Assembly: GCF_012935325.2 (NCBI RefSeq)
Contig: NZ_JABBYG020000006.1
Span: 62,001-126,000, forward strand
DNA length: 64,000 nt
Origin: Paenibacillus sp. PL91
Lineage (GTDB): Bacteria; Bacillota; Bacilli; Paenibacillales; Paenibacillaceae
Direction: 5' to 3'
The position numbers were made by a program, and so were the translations under genes. The first letter of the stretch is position 1, and the number at the start of each line of letters is the position of its first letter. Positions 1 through 8,190 of this stretch are shown here, piece by piece. The notes below the pieces were generated by a model, which saw only the letters and a program-made list of their open reading frames with translations, ran no database searches and was not told the origin of the DNA.

Positions 1-573
1 ACGAGGCCGAATTCCTTTTTTGATTATACCTTTATGTTCATTGCCTTGCTCGGATTATCGATCCCGAATTTTTGGCAAGCTCTTATTTTTATTTTGAATT
101 TCTCGATTAAGCTGCCATGGCTGCCCGCAACGTATAACCCCGAAAACTGGCTGTCCGCGATTATGCCGATCGTCGTTCTCGGTACGGGACTAACGGCTGC
201 CGTAGCCCGCATGACCCGTTCATCGACGCTGGAGGTCATCCATGAGGATTACATTACGACCGCAAGGGCAAAAGGGCTTGCCCGAAAGCATGTGATATGG
301 AAGCATGCCGTAGGCAACGCGCTAATCCCTATTATTACGGTCATCGGCCTGCAGTTCGGCGGCATGCTCGGCGGAGCGGCGGTTACGGAGAAAGTATTCA
401 ATATTAGCGGTATAGGCAGTTATATCGTGGACAAACAATTCATTCCTGACATTCCTAGCGTGATGGGCGGGGTCGTCTATACAGCCATTACCATTTCGAT
501 CGTGAACGTTATCGTCGATTTGCTGTATGCGTTTTTTGATCCTAGAATCCGTTCGAAAATGAAACAATACTAA
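1..573 (+). CDS. ABC importer permease, DppB/OppB type (5' end outside window)
   Basis: Inner-membrane permease of a peptide/nickel-type (family 5) ABC importer. The frame is open from base 1, so the N-terminal part lies upstream; 190 residues are present and the C-terminus is complete. It shows the cytoplasmic EAA-like loop with the ARAKGL signature ([21 protein letters not shown]), then [20 protein letters not shown], which is typical of DppB, and ends [12 protein letters not shown]. The next permease begins 14 nt after the stop, or 5 nt if its GTG is used, so the two are co-translated. The ATPase subunits are not downstream and are presumably encoded before the window. The substrate cannot be told from the permease. 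Confidence 0.9.
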   Translation, partial: TRPNSFFDYTFMFIALLGLSIPNFWQALIFILNFSIKLPWLPATYNPENWLSAIMPIVVLGTGLTAAVARMTRSSTLEVIHEDYITTARAKGLARKHVIWKHAVGNALIPIITVIGLQFGGMLGGAAVTEKVFNISGIGSYIVDKQFIPDIPSVMGGVVYTAITISIVNVIVDLLYAFFDPRIRSKMKQY

Positions 574-587
574 AGCAGGTGCTACTC

Positions 588-2096
588 TTGACGAATCCTA
601 CTATCACTAAGCAAGAAGTCAGGTTCAGGCTGAAATCAAGCCAAGAATACGGCCAAGCGAGCTTCGCCGGCATCGTATCCCTGGCTCTGGCGCTTGTTCT
701 TCTGCTAAACAGTTATGTTCCCGGCGACGGGTCATTTAAGCCAGCAGTACTCATCGTAAGCATTGCTTATTTCGCCTTTGCGCTGCTTGAGTTGGCGGTA
801 TGGGCGCTCATTCGAAGCGATCTTATCCGGTTCGGCGCAATTAGACGTTCCACAAGGTTGCTAGGTTATGTGCTGCTGTTAAGCGTGCTAACCGCGAACG
901 TGTTCGTTGCAACCACTGCGTTCCAGCTCATCAAGCAGAAAAAAAGCGCGGCCTACACGCTAGCCGTTTACTCGCTGCTTACGACCTTGCTCGTATTCGC
1001 GGTTTCTGCTCTAAATCTGTTCAAGCCCTATGTGGCAAACGGCTTCCTAATAGGCATGTTCCTGCTGATCATTGCCGCGATCCTGCAGCTCGCAGCGTTG
1101 CTCCTGGTTGCCAAGTATGCGGAGAAAGCGGTTATGCCGCGCTGGATGGGATTAGTTGCCGGCATTCTTATCTTAACTTCGGTGTCCGGCAATTTGTTCG
1201 CTTTATTCCTGGGATTATTGCTGATTGCCAAGCTGCGGGACAGGGGCTATACATCCGGTTCCAAGCTGGGGGAAGTCGTCGAGCGTCTGTCGAGAAGCTC
1301 GACTTCCATGCTGGGACTGCTCTTCATCTTGTTCCTGCTCACGTTGTCCATAACCAGTTATCTGACCTTCGATTACGGCCTTGCGATCGAGAACAACTAC
1401 AGCTTAATTCTTCAATCTCCTGAGCTGGCCTACCCGCTTGGAACGGATAACTTCGGAAGAGACCTGTTCTCGCGTATCGTCTTCGGAGCACGCATTTCAT
1501 TGGCCGTCGGCCTGTTGTCAACGCTCATCCCCGTCCTGATCGGGGGCGTGCTGGGTGCGGTCTCCGGCTATTACGGGCGGCATACGGACAACATCATTAT
1601 GAGAATACTCGATATCCTCTACGCGATACCGGGCATTCTGCTTGCCATTGCCATTATCGCGGCATTCGGCGCAAGCACCGTCAATTTGATCTTGGCATTG
1701 AGCGTAGGCGCGATCCCGACGTATGCCAGGACGATGAGAGCGAATGTCATGCTCGTATCCACTCTGGAATACGTACAGGCCGCTAGGGCATTCGGCGCAA
1801 GCGACCTGACCATTTTGTTCAAGCATATCGTACCCAACTCCATCGCGCCGATGATCGTAAAATCTACGCTGACGATTGGCACCGCGGTCATCTCGACCAG
1901 CAGCTTGAGCTATTTGGGGCTCGGCGTAGAGCCGCATATTCCGGAATGGGGCAACATTTTAAAGCTCGGTAGCGCCTATCTCGAGACGCATGCCTTTACG
2001 GCCGTCTATCCGGGACTTGCGATAATCGCGCTGGTGCTTTCGTTCAACTTCCTTGGCGACGGCTTGCGCGACGCGCTTGATCCGAAGCTGGATTAA
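588..2096 (+). CDS. ABC importer permease, DppC/OppC type, with extra N-terminal membrane domain
   Basis: Second permease of the importer, about 502 residues where DppC proteins have about 300. Residues ~1-215 form an added domain with about six hydrophobic segments that is not part of the normal BPD fold. The canonical DppC part follows: TM1, the [16 protein letters not shown] motif, the transport domain with the EAA loop ([20 protein letters not shown]), the [10 protein letters not shown] motif, and a C-terminus [17 protein letters not shown] at 588 is 6 nt from AGCAGGTG and is preferred over the GTG at 579, which overlaps that ribosome site. The fused membrane domain may be a regulatory or docking element, but nothing in the sequence shows its role. 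Confidence 0.88.
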   Translation: MTNPTITKQEVRFRLKSSQEYGQASFAGIVSLALALVLLLNSYVPGDGSFKPAVLIVSIAYFAFALLELAVWALIRSDLIRFGAIRRSTRLLGYVLLLSVLTANVFVATTAFQLIKQKKSAAYTLAVYSLLTTLLVFAVSALNLFKPYVANGFLIGMFLLIIAAILQLAALLLVAKYAEKAVMPRWMGLVAGILILTSVSGNLFALFLGLLLIAKLRDRGYTSGSKLGEVVERLSRSSTSMLGLLFILFLLTLSITSYLTFDYGLAIENNYSLILQSPELAYPLGTDNFGRDLFSRIVFGARISLAVGLLSTLIPVLIGGVLGAVSGYYGRHTDNIIMRILDILYAIPGILLAIAIIAAFGASTVNLILALSVGAIPTYARTMRANVMLVSTLEYVQAARAFGASDLTILFKHIVPNSIAPMIVKSTLTIGTAVISTSSLSYLGLGVEPHIPEWGNILKLGSAYLETHAFTAVYPGLAIIALVLSFNFLGDGLRDALDPKLD

Positions 2097-2218
2097 TGCT
2101 TCAATCCCTTTTTTAACCTCATTCATATTCCATCGACTTCTACGTTACGAGACATGAACGGACGATAACTGAATGTGAGTTAACATACAAGATAACGATA
2201 ACCCAGGAGGAGAATACC

Positions 2219-4051
2219 ATGAAGAACAAAGGCAAATTCGCCGCTTTGTTGCTAATCAGCCTTTCGATTATGCTCAGCGGCTGCAAATTAACGACTAAAA
2301 ACGACGTGGCGGAATCGCCGTCGCCAACGCAAGGAACGGAAGCTGTCGTCGACAGCAACCCGGTAGACATAGAGCTGCTTGGCATGAGCTCAAACGAGGC
2401 TGACCTTAACATCGTTCGCGACCAGCTTGCAAAAAACGGATTTAACGTAAAATTGAATGTACAGGCCGATTACGGCAGCTTCAAATCGCAGCAGGATGCC
2501 GGCAATTATGACATCGCATTGTCCAGCTGGACTACCGTTACCGGCAATCCTGACTACGCGGTTCGCTCGCTCTTCAAGACTGGCGGAGACTACAGCATCC
2601 TTGCCGATTCGGAGATCGATACTTTAATTGATGCCGCCGGTGCTCAAACGCCAGAAGAGTACACGGAAACTTATAAGCAATTCGAGCAGCAGCTCGTCTT
2701 CGACAAGGCTTATATCGCGCCGCTATACAACTCGCTTAAAGCGCAGGCTTTGAACCAGGACGTACTGAACAAGGATTCCGTCCGCATCTCGAAGTCCCGT
2801 TCCCTTCCTTGGGAAGACGTCGATTTTAAAGACACAGCGAAGCGCGGTACGGATGCGCTAGTGCTTCAGTCGACTATGCCAACGCTGACGTCGCTTGACC
2901 CGATCAAAGGCAACGACGGCTCCATCAATATTATCAATACCAATATGTACGTTCGGTTAGTGAATCTGACAGATGACGATAAAATCACTTCGGAAGGCTC
3001 CTTGTCATACAATCATGCCATTGCCGAAGGCAATTCCGACTACTACTTCATCCTAAGAGACAATATCAATTTTGCCCAAATTAAAAACAAGCTTGCAGCA
3101 GATACAGGCGAACGCGTTGGTGCTGACGATGTCATCTTCTCGCTAAACCGCGCGAAGGACAAAAACTCCGTGCCTGACCACCGCACGTTCACTCTTCACG
3201 AGCATATTAAAAACGTGGAGCTTGTGACGGATGCCGCAGCACTGGAAGCTGTTAAGCTCTCCGGCGGCAGCGACAGCGTGAAAACCGCTCTTGAGCAAGG
3301 CCTTGGTACAAAAATAAACGAGCTCGTATCGGACAAGAAGCAAGCGAACAACAAAGAGGGCAAATACCAAGTCGTTAAGCTTACGACGACTGAGCCTTTC
3401 CCTCAAGTGCTGAACTATTTGGCTCATCAATCGGCAGGCATCGTGTCCAAGAAACAGGTAGAGAGCATCAATAAGTACGACGTGGCTAAATTCGACGTGA
3501 ACAAAGATATTCCTTACGGCGACCAAAACACGGTAACGGAAGGCAGCGCGTACAACAATACATTGTATACGAGCGGTCCTTATATCCTGTCCTCCAAAAA
3601 TGATTACGAGGCGATCTTCTACAAAAACCCTGCTTATATGACTGGCACGGAAAATGAGCCGAATATCGCCAATATTAAAATCCGTTTCATTAAAGACGCA
3701 GACAGCAGCTTGTCCGCGCTTCGCAGCGGCGAGATTCATATCTACTACGGCGTATCCGAGACGAAATTCGACGTCGTGAAGGGCGACAGCAAGCTGGCGC
3801 TTCAAACGGTACGGAGCAACGCTGTTTCTTACTTGCTGTTCAATACGAAAAACCGTCCAGTCGCAGAAAGCGCAGACCTGCGGAAAGCCGTTCTCTACTC
3901 CATCAATCAGGACGAGATCTTGTCTTTCTACAACGGCAATAAATTCAAAGCCGTTTCCACGCTTAGCCCGCTGGTCGACACAGGCCTGGAGCTAAAAGCC
4001 GATCCGGCGAAAGCGAAAGAATTCTTAAACGCCTACAAAGCGAGCAAATAA
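2219..4051 (+). CDS. Family 5 ABC substrate-binding lipoprotein, circularly permuted
   Basis: Lipid-anchored binding protein of the importer (610 residues). It has a lipoprotein signal with lipobox LSGC (Cys22), a Ser/Pro-rich linker to ~residue 48, and a good ribosome site (AGGAGG). The order of the rest is unusual. Residues ~49-190 (DIELLGMSSNEADLNIVRDQ onward, with YDIALSSW) look like the segment that normally closes a family 5 protein. Residues ~211-610 then run from the usual beginning (LVLQSTMPTLTSLDPIKG) through LRKAVLYSINQDEI to DPAKAKEFLNAYKASK, where the protein stops. That is the point at which the C-terminal segment normally follows. This is a circular permutation by visual comparison with the normal protein at 31973-33586. 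Ligand unknown. Confidence 0.85.
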   Translation: MKNKGKFAALLLISLSIMLSGCKLTTKNDVAESPSPTQGTEAVVDSNPVDIELLGMSSNEADLNIVRDQLAKNGFNVKLNVQADYGSFKSQQDAGNYDIALSSWTTVTGNPDYAVRSLFKTGGDYSILADSEIDTLIDAAGAQTPEEYTETYKQFEQQLVFDKAYIAPLYNSLKAQALNQDVLNKDSVRISKSRSLPWEDVDFKDTAKRGTDALVLQSTMPTLTSLDPIKGNDGSINIINTNMYVRLVNLTDDDKITSEGSLSYNHAIAEGNSDYYFILRDNINFAQIKNKLAADTGERVGADDVIFSLNRAKDKNSVPDHRTFTLHEHIKNVELVTDAAALEAVKLSGGSDSVKTALEQGLGTKINELVSDKKQANNKEGKYQVVKLTTTEPFPQVLNYLAHQSAGIVSKKQVESINKYDVAKFDVNKDIPYGDQNTVTEGSAYNNTLYTSGPYILSSKNDYEAIFYKNPAYMTGTENEPNIANIKIRFIKDADSSLSALRSGEIHIYYGVSETKFDVVKGDSKLALQTVRSNAVSYLLFNTKNRPVAESADLRKAVLYSINQDEILSFYNGNKFKAVSTLSPLVDTGLELKADPAKAKEFLNAYKASK

Positions 4052-4066
4052 CTTTTAATACTGGCA

Positions 4067-4112
4067 AGAGACTGCCTCCGGTTATCGATGATGACCGGGG
4101 CAGTCTCTTTCC
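4067..4112 (+). terminator. Rho-independent terminator after the ABC importer
   Basis: A 10-bp perfect outer stem AGAGACTGCC/GGCAGTCTCT encloses a second short pairing (CCGGT/ACCGG) and is followed by TTTCC. It lies 15 nt after the binding-protein stop and separates the importer from the next gene. Confidence 0.7.
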
Positions 4113-4154
4113 TATCGAGCTGCTCACATGCGGAGCACAAAGGAGAGATCACGA

Positions 4155-4610
4155 ATGGATGACAGAATCAAGCCTGATACGAAACTATCGCAATGGGATG
4201 CCCTGATGTTGGAATCGCTGAAAGCATACGACTGGTCCGAGGATGAGCTCATTAGCAGAGTTCAGGCCGGCAATCTGCCTGCGGATGAAAGCAAGTTCCA
4301 TTTCGATTACGCCGCTTTAACCGCTTTGGCGAACGAGGATGCGGACAACTTCGCGCAAGCTGTGAAGAACGGCTACCAAATCAAGTACAACACGATCCGC
4401 GGCATTCATAGCTGGATACTCGTCGCGCTGAAGCAAGAAGCGGAGCTTATCCTGGAGCCGGATAACGAAGCGGTCAGCGCATACTTGTCTGAGGCTGACG
4501 CGCAGCGTCTAGCTTCCGTCCTTTCATTCGGATGGAGCTTATTGCCTCAAGAGGGGACACAAGATTCGGACGGAAGAGTCTTGTATAGAGTCGCGCCTAC
4601 ACGAGCATAA
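4155..4610 (+). CDS. Hypothetical cytosolic protein (151 aa)
   Basis: I do not recognise this protein. It has no signal peptide or membrane segment and is acidic and alpha-helical in character, with a Trp-rich start (SQWDALMLESLKAYDWSEDE) and a motif YNTIRGIHSWILVALKQEAE in the middle. ATG 4155 follows AGGAGAG with 8 nt spacing and is better than an in-frame ATG at 4128. It sits between two terminators, so it is probably its own transcription unit behind the importer. The reading frame shows normal codon use and is likely real, with unknown function. Confidence 0.7.
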   Translation: MDDRIKPDTKLSQWDALMLESLKAYDWSEDELISRVQAGNLPADESKFHFDYAALTALANEDADNFAQAVKNGYQIKYNTIRGIHSWILVALKQEAELILEPDNEAVSAYLSEADAQRLASVLSFGWSLLPQEGTQDSDGRVLYRVAPTRA

Positions 4611-4659
4611 AAGGCTGTATGGATAGATGAAGTGAATGGTAAAGGAATTGTTTATGATG

Positions 4660-4697
4660 AAGGCTGCCGTGAACTAACGTTCACGGCAGCCTTTTAT
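4660..4697 (+). terminator. Rho-independent terminator
   Basis: Perfect 15-bp stem (AAGGCTGCCGTGAAC paired across a 4-nt TAAC loop) followed by TTTATT. It ends the transcript of the unknown 151-residue gene. Confidence 0.85.
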
Positions 4698-4778
4698 TAA
4701 TTAAGCCCTGTGCATCTATTGCAATCTCATTCTCCGTAGCTTCCCCGTATCTTCATTCACCTAATAACGCATTAAAAG

Positions 4779-4813
4779 GATTCAGCCCCGTTTTAAATTT
4801 CTGGGACTGAATC
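4779..4813 (-). terminator. Terminator of tlp
   Basis: Imperfect hairpin (GATTCAG-CCC paired with GGG-ACTGAATC) just 3' of tlp. On the minus strand it is followed by TCCTTTTAATG. This is a reasonable but weak intrinsic terminator. Confidence 0.55.
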
Positions 4814-4824
4814 GCATTATTTAT

Positions 4825-5049
4825 CTACTCTTTAGAAAAAGCGGATTCGTCTTTAATTTCCTCTTGAAAACCTCGAATGCTTTCTTTGCGGCGCTCATTT
4901 TTTTCTTCGATTTGATTTAGTTCCGTGCTGCTGATTTCGGATGAAAATTCGTTTAAATAACTTTCAGCTTCTTTCATGTTTTCCTTTGTATTTTGGATAC
5001 TTTGCTGTAAATGCTCAACATTATCTGCCCGATTATCCGGTTTTGCCAT
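4825..5049 (-). CDS. tlp: Small acid-soluble spore protein, Tlp family
   Basis: A 74-residue, Lys/Glu-rich, Cys-free protein. The start MAKPDNRADNVEHLQQSIQN and the later EKNERRKESIRGFQEEIKDE match the Tlp family, which are minor small acid-soluble proteins packed into the spore core and made in the forespore. The gene is preceded on the minus strand by GGAGGCGATAAACGA before the ATG and stands alone between two convergent or divergent neighbours. Its presence indicates an endospore-forming Bacillales genome. A sigma-G promoter would be expected in the upstream 100 nt, but none was assigned with confidence. Confidence 0.88.
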   Translation of the reverse strand: MAKPDNRADNVEHLQQSIQNTKENMKEAESYLNEFSSEISSTELNQIEEKNERRKESIRGFQEEIKDESAFSKE

Positions 5050-5452
5050 TCGTTTATCGCCTCCAGGTAATAGTTGCGCTCATTGGAGCACTAACCATTA
5101 GTTTTGTCACTATCGGACAATCTTATGTATTTAAAAATGTTTTTCGAACACGATTGTAATCGTTCCATCGGTTTACAGACAGGAAGAGGAACCGGAAAGA
5201 CTGGCTCTGAGAGAGGCCCATGCAATTGCGCATGGCCCTTTTCGATTTATTGAGAACGCTTATTACGGGCATCTGCGCTTCTAGCAATCTCCATTATCTA
5301 GTAAATGATGCAAACATATGCGTGAATAATAGAGTTCAGATACATATGTTAAGTATTTACAATAAGGGGATTTTATAGTGGTAAAAATTGAATTATAGTT
5401 ATATCCGAGGAAGCAAAACTTCAAAATTACTAAGATGAATGGAGATGGTTTA
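5050..5452. other. Intergenic region upstream of the bacteriocin-like operon
   Basis: AT-rich and about 400 nt. It holds a weak hairpin near 5216-5240 and two copies of ACATATG (5314-5320 and 5342-5348, 28 nt apart) in front of the small hydrophobic peptide gene. The repeats could be regulator sites, for example for one of the LytTR proteins of the operon, but the spacing is not the usual LytTR spacing. No convincing gene was seen here. Confidence 0.4.
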
Positions 5453-5734
5453 ATGTTTTACACGCTTTTCACGGATGGTACGGTAAGCTACACGTATGTG
5501 GCCAACAAAATCGTTGATGGTCTCGTAGGTCTAATTCCAGGCGGACAAGCTGCAACAATCGCTGCTTCAATTGCATACAAACTGAAGGCGATCGTACGCA
5601 CCACAGACGGCTTTAGCTGGTGGGATCTCGGCGGCGTCATCGTCGATATCGGGAAATTCATTATTGACCTGCTGCCTGCAGCAAAGCTGGCGAAAGTGGT
5701 CGGCATTCTGTGGGACTTGTCGCAATTGCTCTAA
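5453..5734 (+). CDS. Small hydrophobic bacteriocin-like precursor peptide (93 aa)
   Basis: Possible structural gene of a circular or leaderless-type bacteriocin. From ATG 5453 (GGAGATGG ribosome site, 8 nt) it encodes 93 residues with no signal peptide. A polar first ~23 residues are followed by ~70 residues of amphipathic and hydrophobic helices (GGQAATIAASIAYKL, FSWWDLGGVIVDIGKFIIDL, AAKLAKVVGILWDLSQLL), with no Cys. Size, composition and helix pattern resemble circular bacteriocins of the AS-48/uberolysin type. The next gene encodes a SpoIIM/DUF95 protein, a family repeatedly found in such operons, and an export ABC system follows. The leader cleavage site cannot be fixed from sequence. 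An in-frame ATG at 5435 lacks a ribosome site. It could also be a non-antimicrobial membrane peptide. Confidence 0.6.
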   Translation: MFYTLFTDGTVSYTYVANKIVDGLVGLIPGGQAATIAASIAYKLKAIVRTTDGFSWWDLGGVIVDIGKFIIDLLPAAKLAKVVGILWDLSQLL

Positions 5735-5747
5735 TTCCATACATCGT

Positions 5748-5799
5748 ATCATAAAAATACAACCTTAGCCATATATGGCAAAGGTTGTATTTTTATGAT
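5748..5799 (+). terminator. Perfect hairpin between peptide gene and rest of operon
   Basis: A 19-bp perfect stem (5748-5766 with 5781-5799) contains a run of T in the 3' arm and an inner GCC/GGC pairing. It lies 13 nt after the peptide stop. It is well placed to act as a partial terminator or 3' stabiliser, giving much more peptide mRNA than mRNA for the maturation and export genes, as is common for bacteriocin structural genes. Confidence 0.75.
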
Positions 5800-5920
5800 C
5801 ATTATAGTAAAGTATTTGTTAGTTCTTGTCCGACCTTGGTAGACTCTATCAGGTTTTGGGAGAAGTTGTTATTCGCTGCTTGGATTGGTAATGAGATCCC
5901 ACTCGAAGGAGGTGATTCAA

Positions 5921-6451
5921 TTGACAGCTAAACTGGTGGACACGAGGAATCTGGCCTTTATTTACATCGCTATCGTCGTCGTTTGCTTCTCAGTGGGCTA
6001 TTTCAATGCTGGCGTCGGGAGACCGCCTGACGATGTTGAGAAGCTGGGGACACATTTCATTTGGTTCGTATTTATCGCGAATACGATAACCATTCTGTTC
6101 ATGTATTTACTGTCCACAGTCGGCTTGGCCATTCCATTCATTATTAAGAACTTGTATTCCATCGGTTACGCCGCGAAGGCAAGTGGAATTCCGCCGTTGA
6201 TTTATTTTCCCGTTTCGCTCATACACGGTATTTTTGAGTTAATTGCGCTGTTCCTTGTACTATTCACCTGCATACAGAATATAAAAATTCTTATCCTTAT
6301 TAAAAAAGGAGGTGAATCACAGAGCGCGTTCTGGACGTTTAATAAGCGATTGCTGCGGCGAGAGATTCCATTGACGGTTGTTCTGCTGATAGTTGGAGCC
6401 TTGCTGGAAATTCTGGTATCGAACCGGCTCATAGCCGCGATTGTGGGGTAA
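5921..6451 (+). CDS. SpoIIM/DUF95-family membrane protein
   Basis: Integral membrane protein of 176 residues with about four membrane segments. The motif LIHGIFELIALFLVLF is the hallmark HG-x-x-E of the SpoIIM (stage II sporulation protein M, DUF95) family. Proteins of this family occur in circular-bacteriocin operons and are thought to act in maturation, secretion or self-immunity. Start: an excellent site AAGGAGGTGA is 6 nt before TTG 5921; the in-frame GTG at 5885 lacks one. It is the first gene after the hairpin downstream of the peptide gene, which supports a maturation or immunity role here. It is not the sporulation SpoIIM itself, since the rest of that locus is absent. Confidence 0.75.
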   Translation: MTAKLVDTRNLAFIYIAIVVVCFSVGYFNAGVGRPPDDVEKLGTHFIWFVFIANTITILFMYLLSTVGLAIPFIIKNLYSIGYAAKASGIPPLIYFPVSLIHGIFELIALFLVLFTCIQNIKILILIKKGGESQSAFWTFNKRLLRREIPLTVVLLIVGALLEILVSNRLIAAIVG

Positions 6452-6484
6452 GGTTCATTAATTTGTACTAGGGGGAATGCCGGA

Positions 6485-6511
6485 ATGCGCAGGGCTATGA
6501 ATGTAGGATGA
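6485..6511 (+). other. Possible 8-codon minicistron overlapping the LytTR start
   Basis: ATG 6485 lies behind AGGGGG (6470-6475) with 9 nt spacing and opens an 8-codon frame (MRRAMNVG) whose TGA overlaps the ATG of the LytTR gene as ATGA. The LytTR gene itself has no good ribosome site, so its translation may depend on re-initiation from this short frame. This is inference from spacing only. Confidence 0.3.
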
Positions 6512-6837
6512 AGTTGAATAAATATGGAAATAGTATTTTGCTGCATGACAGTATGAAGATTGTGTTCATCGACATCAACGACATTTTGTTCCTGGAGAAG
6601 CTGGGAAACGATACATACATCCATACAGCGGATAAAACGGTGAAGGCATCCGTATCCTTGAAGAATATTCATACTTTATTGTCACCGGACTTTGTACGCT
6701 CTCATCGATCCTTCATCATTAATAAGAGGCGAATCGTTGAAATCCAATTTATGAATGCCTCTTGCTGTGAGGTATTATTCGGGGAGCAGAAGAAGGCGTT
6801 AATCAAGAAGGAAAAAGTAAACGAAATTATAACTTAA
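6508..6837 (+). CDS. Stand-alone LytTR-type DNA-binding regulator (1)
   Basis: A 109-residue protein that is almost only a LytTR DNA-binding domain: IVFIDINDILFLEKLGNDTYIHT, then ASVSLKNIHTLLSPDFVRSHRSFIINKRRI, the RSHRSFIIN segment being diagnostic. It has no receiver domain and no membrane segment, so it is not a classical response regulator. Stand-alone LytTR proteins often control a neighbouring transport or bacteriocin operon and may be tied to a membrane partner. A second LytTR gene lies 850 nt downstream in the same operon. It is preceded by a putative minicistron with ATGA overlap. Confidence 0.85.
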   Translation: MKLNKYGNSILLHDSMKIVFIDINDILFLEKLGNDTYIHTADKTVKASVSLKNIHTLLSPDFVRSHRSFIINKRRIVEIQFMNASCCEVLFGEQKKALIKKEKVNEIIT

Positions 6838-6850
6838 AGGAATGATCCTT

Positions 6851-7372
6851 TTGTATACATACCGAATGTATAACCGCTATTCCACGAAAAAGTCCGAAGT
6901 CCTCAATGAACAGGGAGAGGTCATTGCCTATATTGAACGAACTTATTCAAATCCGTTAATGAGATTGCTGGATATCGTGACAGAAGGGGCGATGTTTACC
7001 GATTACCGAATTACAGATGCGAATGATAAGCTGGTCGTCGAGGCGAATCAGGTTCGGACGTTCATCAAAAGAAGACAGTACTATATCACCTATCATTCGG
7101 GTGAGGGCACCTCGAAAATTCATTTGGTCGATAAGAAGCTTTTGGATCTTGGCGAGAAGACGGATTTTGAATATCAGGGCAAAACCTACCAGCTCAATAA
7201 ACCATTGATGGACTGGGGAATAATCATTCTGGATGGAAAACCGTTGGCGGAGTGGAAGGAAACACTGACAATTCCGGCCAAAGCCAATTTCAAGCTGGTG
7301 GATCCTGCATGCAATGAGCATGAGCTGCTGCTATTGGGTATCTTCCACACCTATCTTCATTCCCCTAAATAA
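6851..7372 (+). CDS. Tubby C-terminal-like (LURP-one/YxjI-like) protein
   Basis: About 173 residues, soluble and beta-rich, with the pattern of alternating strands seen in bacterial tubby-like/LURP-one proteins: EVIAYIERTYSNPLMRLLDI, FTDYRITDANDKLVVEAN, TFIKRRQYYITYHSGEG and WGIIILDGKPLAEWKETL. The start is unsure. AAAGG (6836-6840) fits TTG 6851 better than ATG 6842, which is too close, and an ATG at 6866 is also possible. Members of this family may bind membranes or lipids. In this operon it may accompany the peptide or its immunity, but no function is established. Confidence 0.55.
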   Translation: MYTYRMYNRYSTKKSEVLNEQGEVIAYIERTYSNPLMRLLDIVTEGAMFTDYRITDANDKLVVEANQVRTFIKRRQYYITYHSGEGTSKIHLVDKKLLDLGEKTDFEYQGKTYQLNKPLMDWGIIILDGKPLAEWKETLTIPAKANFKLVDPACNEHELLLLGIFHTYLHSPK

Positions 7373-7400
7373 TTAACTAGAATAGAGGAGGCTTTTTTCT

Positions 7401-7637
7401 ATGAAAAAGAAATGGATCGCTATACTTTTATCGTTCATTTTCTCCGGTCTTGGACAAATCTATGCCGGTTCCCTCATTAGAGGAATTGTATTCGCTGTGC
7501 TATCAGTCATCGCTATGATCTGCAGCCAATCCGTGTCTGCGGTGTTCAGCCTAGTATTTCTGGCGATATGGGGATACGGCATGATCGATGCGGCGCAGAA
7601 GGTAACGAAGGCCAACCTGGCGGTTAACAGTCGATAG
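7401..7637 (+). CDS. Small two-to-three-TM membrane protein (TM2-like)
   Basis: A 78-residue membrane protein with a start MKKKWIAILLSFIFSGLGQI followed by YAGSLIRGI, then a second hydrophobic stretch and the ending WGYGMIDAAQKVTKA. The LSFxxSGLGQIYxG signature is typical of small TM2/DUF5683-like proteins. Ribosome site AGAGGAGG is well placed. In a bacteriocin-like operon such small membrane proteins are often immunity or transport accessories, but that role is only inferred from context. Confidence 0.65.
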   Translation: MKKKWIAILLSFIFSGLGQIYAGSLIRGIVFAVLSVIAMICSQSVSAVFSLVFLAIWGYGMIDAAQKVTKANLAVNSR

Positions 7638-7690
7638 CTAGCAACCCCGATAGGCAGACCAAATATAAGGATAAGGTGAGGTCCTTTACG

Positions 7691-8026
7691 ATGTCCATTT
7701 CGATTAGTGGAGACAACTTGATCGTCAAACGGAAGGACAAGCTTGTCTTTGTCCCAATTGAACGAATTTGTTTCATTGAAAGGCAAAATCAAAAAACGTA
7801 TATTCACCTGGATAAAGAAGTGATTTATTCCAGGTCATTGTTGAATGAGCTGTTCGTCTATTTGCCCCCGCATTTTAAACGCTTGCATAAATCATTTATC
7901 GTGAATTTCAAGCGAATCCAGGAGCTAGTGCCGATCAATGACCAGATTTACGAAGCGAAGTATAGGGGCGGGAAGGTTGCGTTGGTTTCTAAAAAGCTAT
8001 ATTTGGTAACGATCGAGGGCTTCTAG
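7691..8026 (+). CDS. Stand-alone LytTR-type DNA-binding regulator (2)
   Basis: A 111-residue LytTR domain protein, paralogue of the one 850 nt upstream. It shows VFVPIERICFIERQNQKTYI, SRSLLNELFVYLPPHFKRLH and KSFIVNFKRIQELVPI. As in its paralogue, no receiver domain is present. ATG 7691 follows AGGTGAGG by 9 nt and is preferred over an in-frame GTG at 7676 inside that site. Two different solo LytTR proteins in one operon could form a heterodimer or act as antagonists. Confidence 0.83.
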   Translation: MSISISGDNLIVKRKDKLVFVPIERICFIERQNQKTYIHLDKEVIYSRSLLNELFVYLPPHFKRLHKSFIVNFKRIQELVPINDQIYEAKYRGGKVALVSKKLYLVTIEGF

Positions 8027-8190
8027 CAGACGGAGAATGACAAGGAGGGACATTCATTTTAATAGGCTTACGAGAGTGCGGCATATCTGATCCCCACGCC
8101 TCATGCTGATTGAGTCCACCTTCAACATCAGGCGAGGGGGGATCGTACTCATATGGAGCTATTATTATCAAGCTGTAGGAGTTGGTCTGG

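Noticed and set aside
3143..3805. 220-codon open frame on the minus strand
   Set aside because: Antisense to the permuted binding protein gene, which has a clear signal peptide, ribosome site and family match.
5314..5348. ACATATG repeats as a LytTR binding site
   Set aside because: The 28-nt distance does not match the usual ~21-22 nt period of LytTR targets; kept only as a possible repeat, not called as an operator.
8027..8190. Possible extra small gene between LytTR 2 and the adaptor gene
   Set aside because: AAGGAGGG at 8042 is not followed by a start codon with a reasonable frame; the frames present are short and lack protein-like composition.
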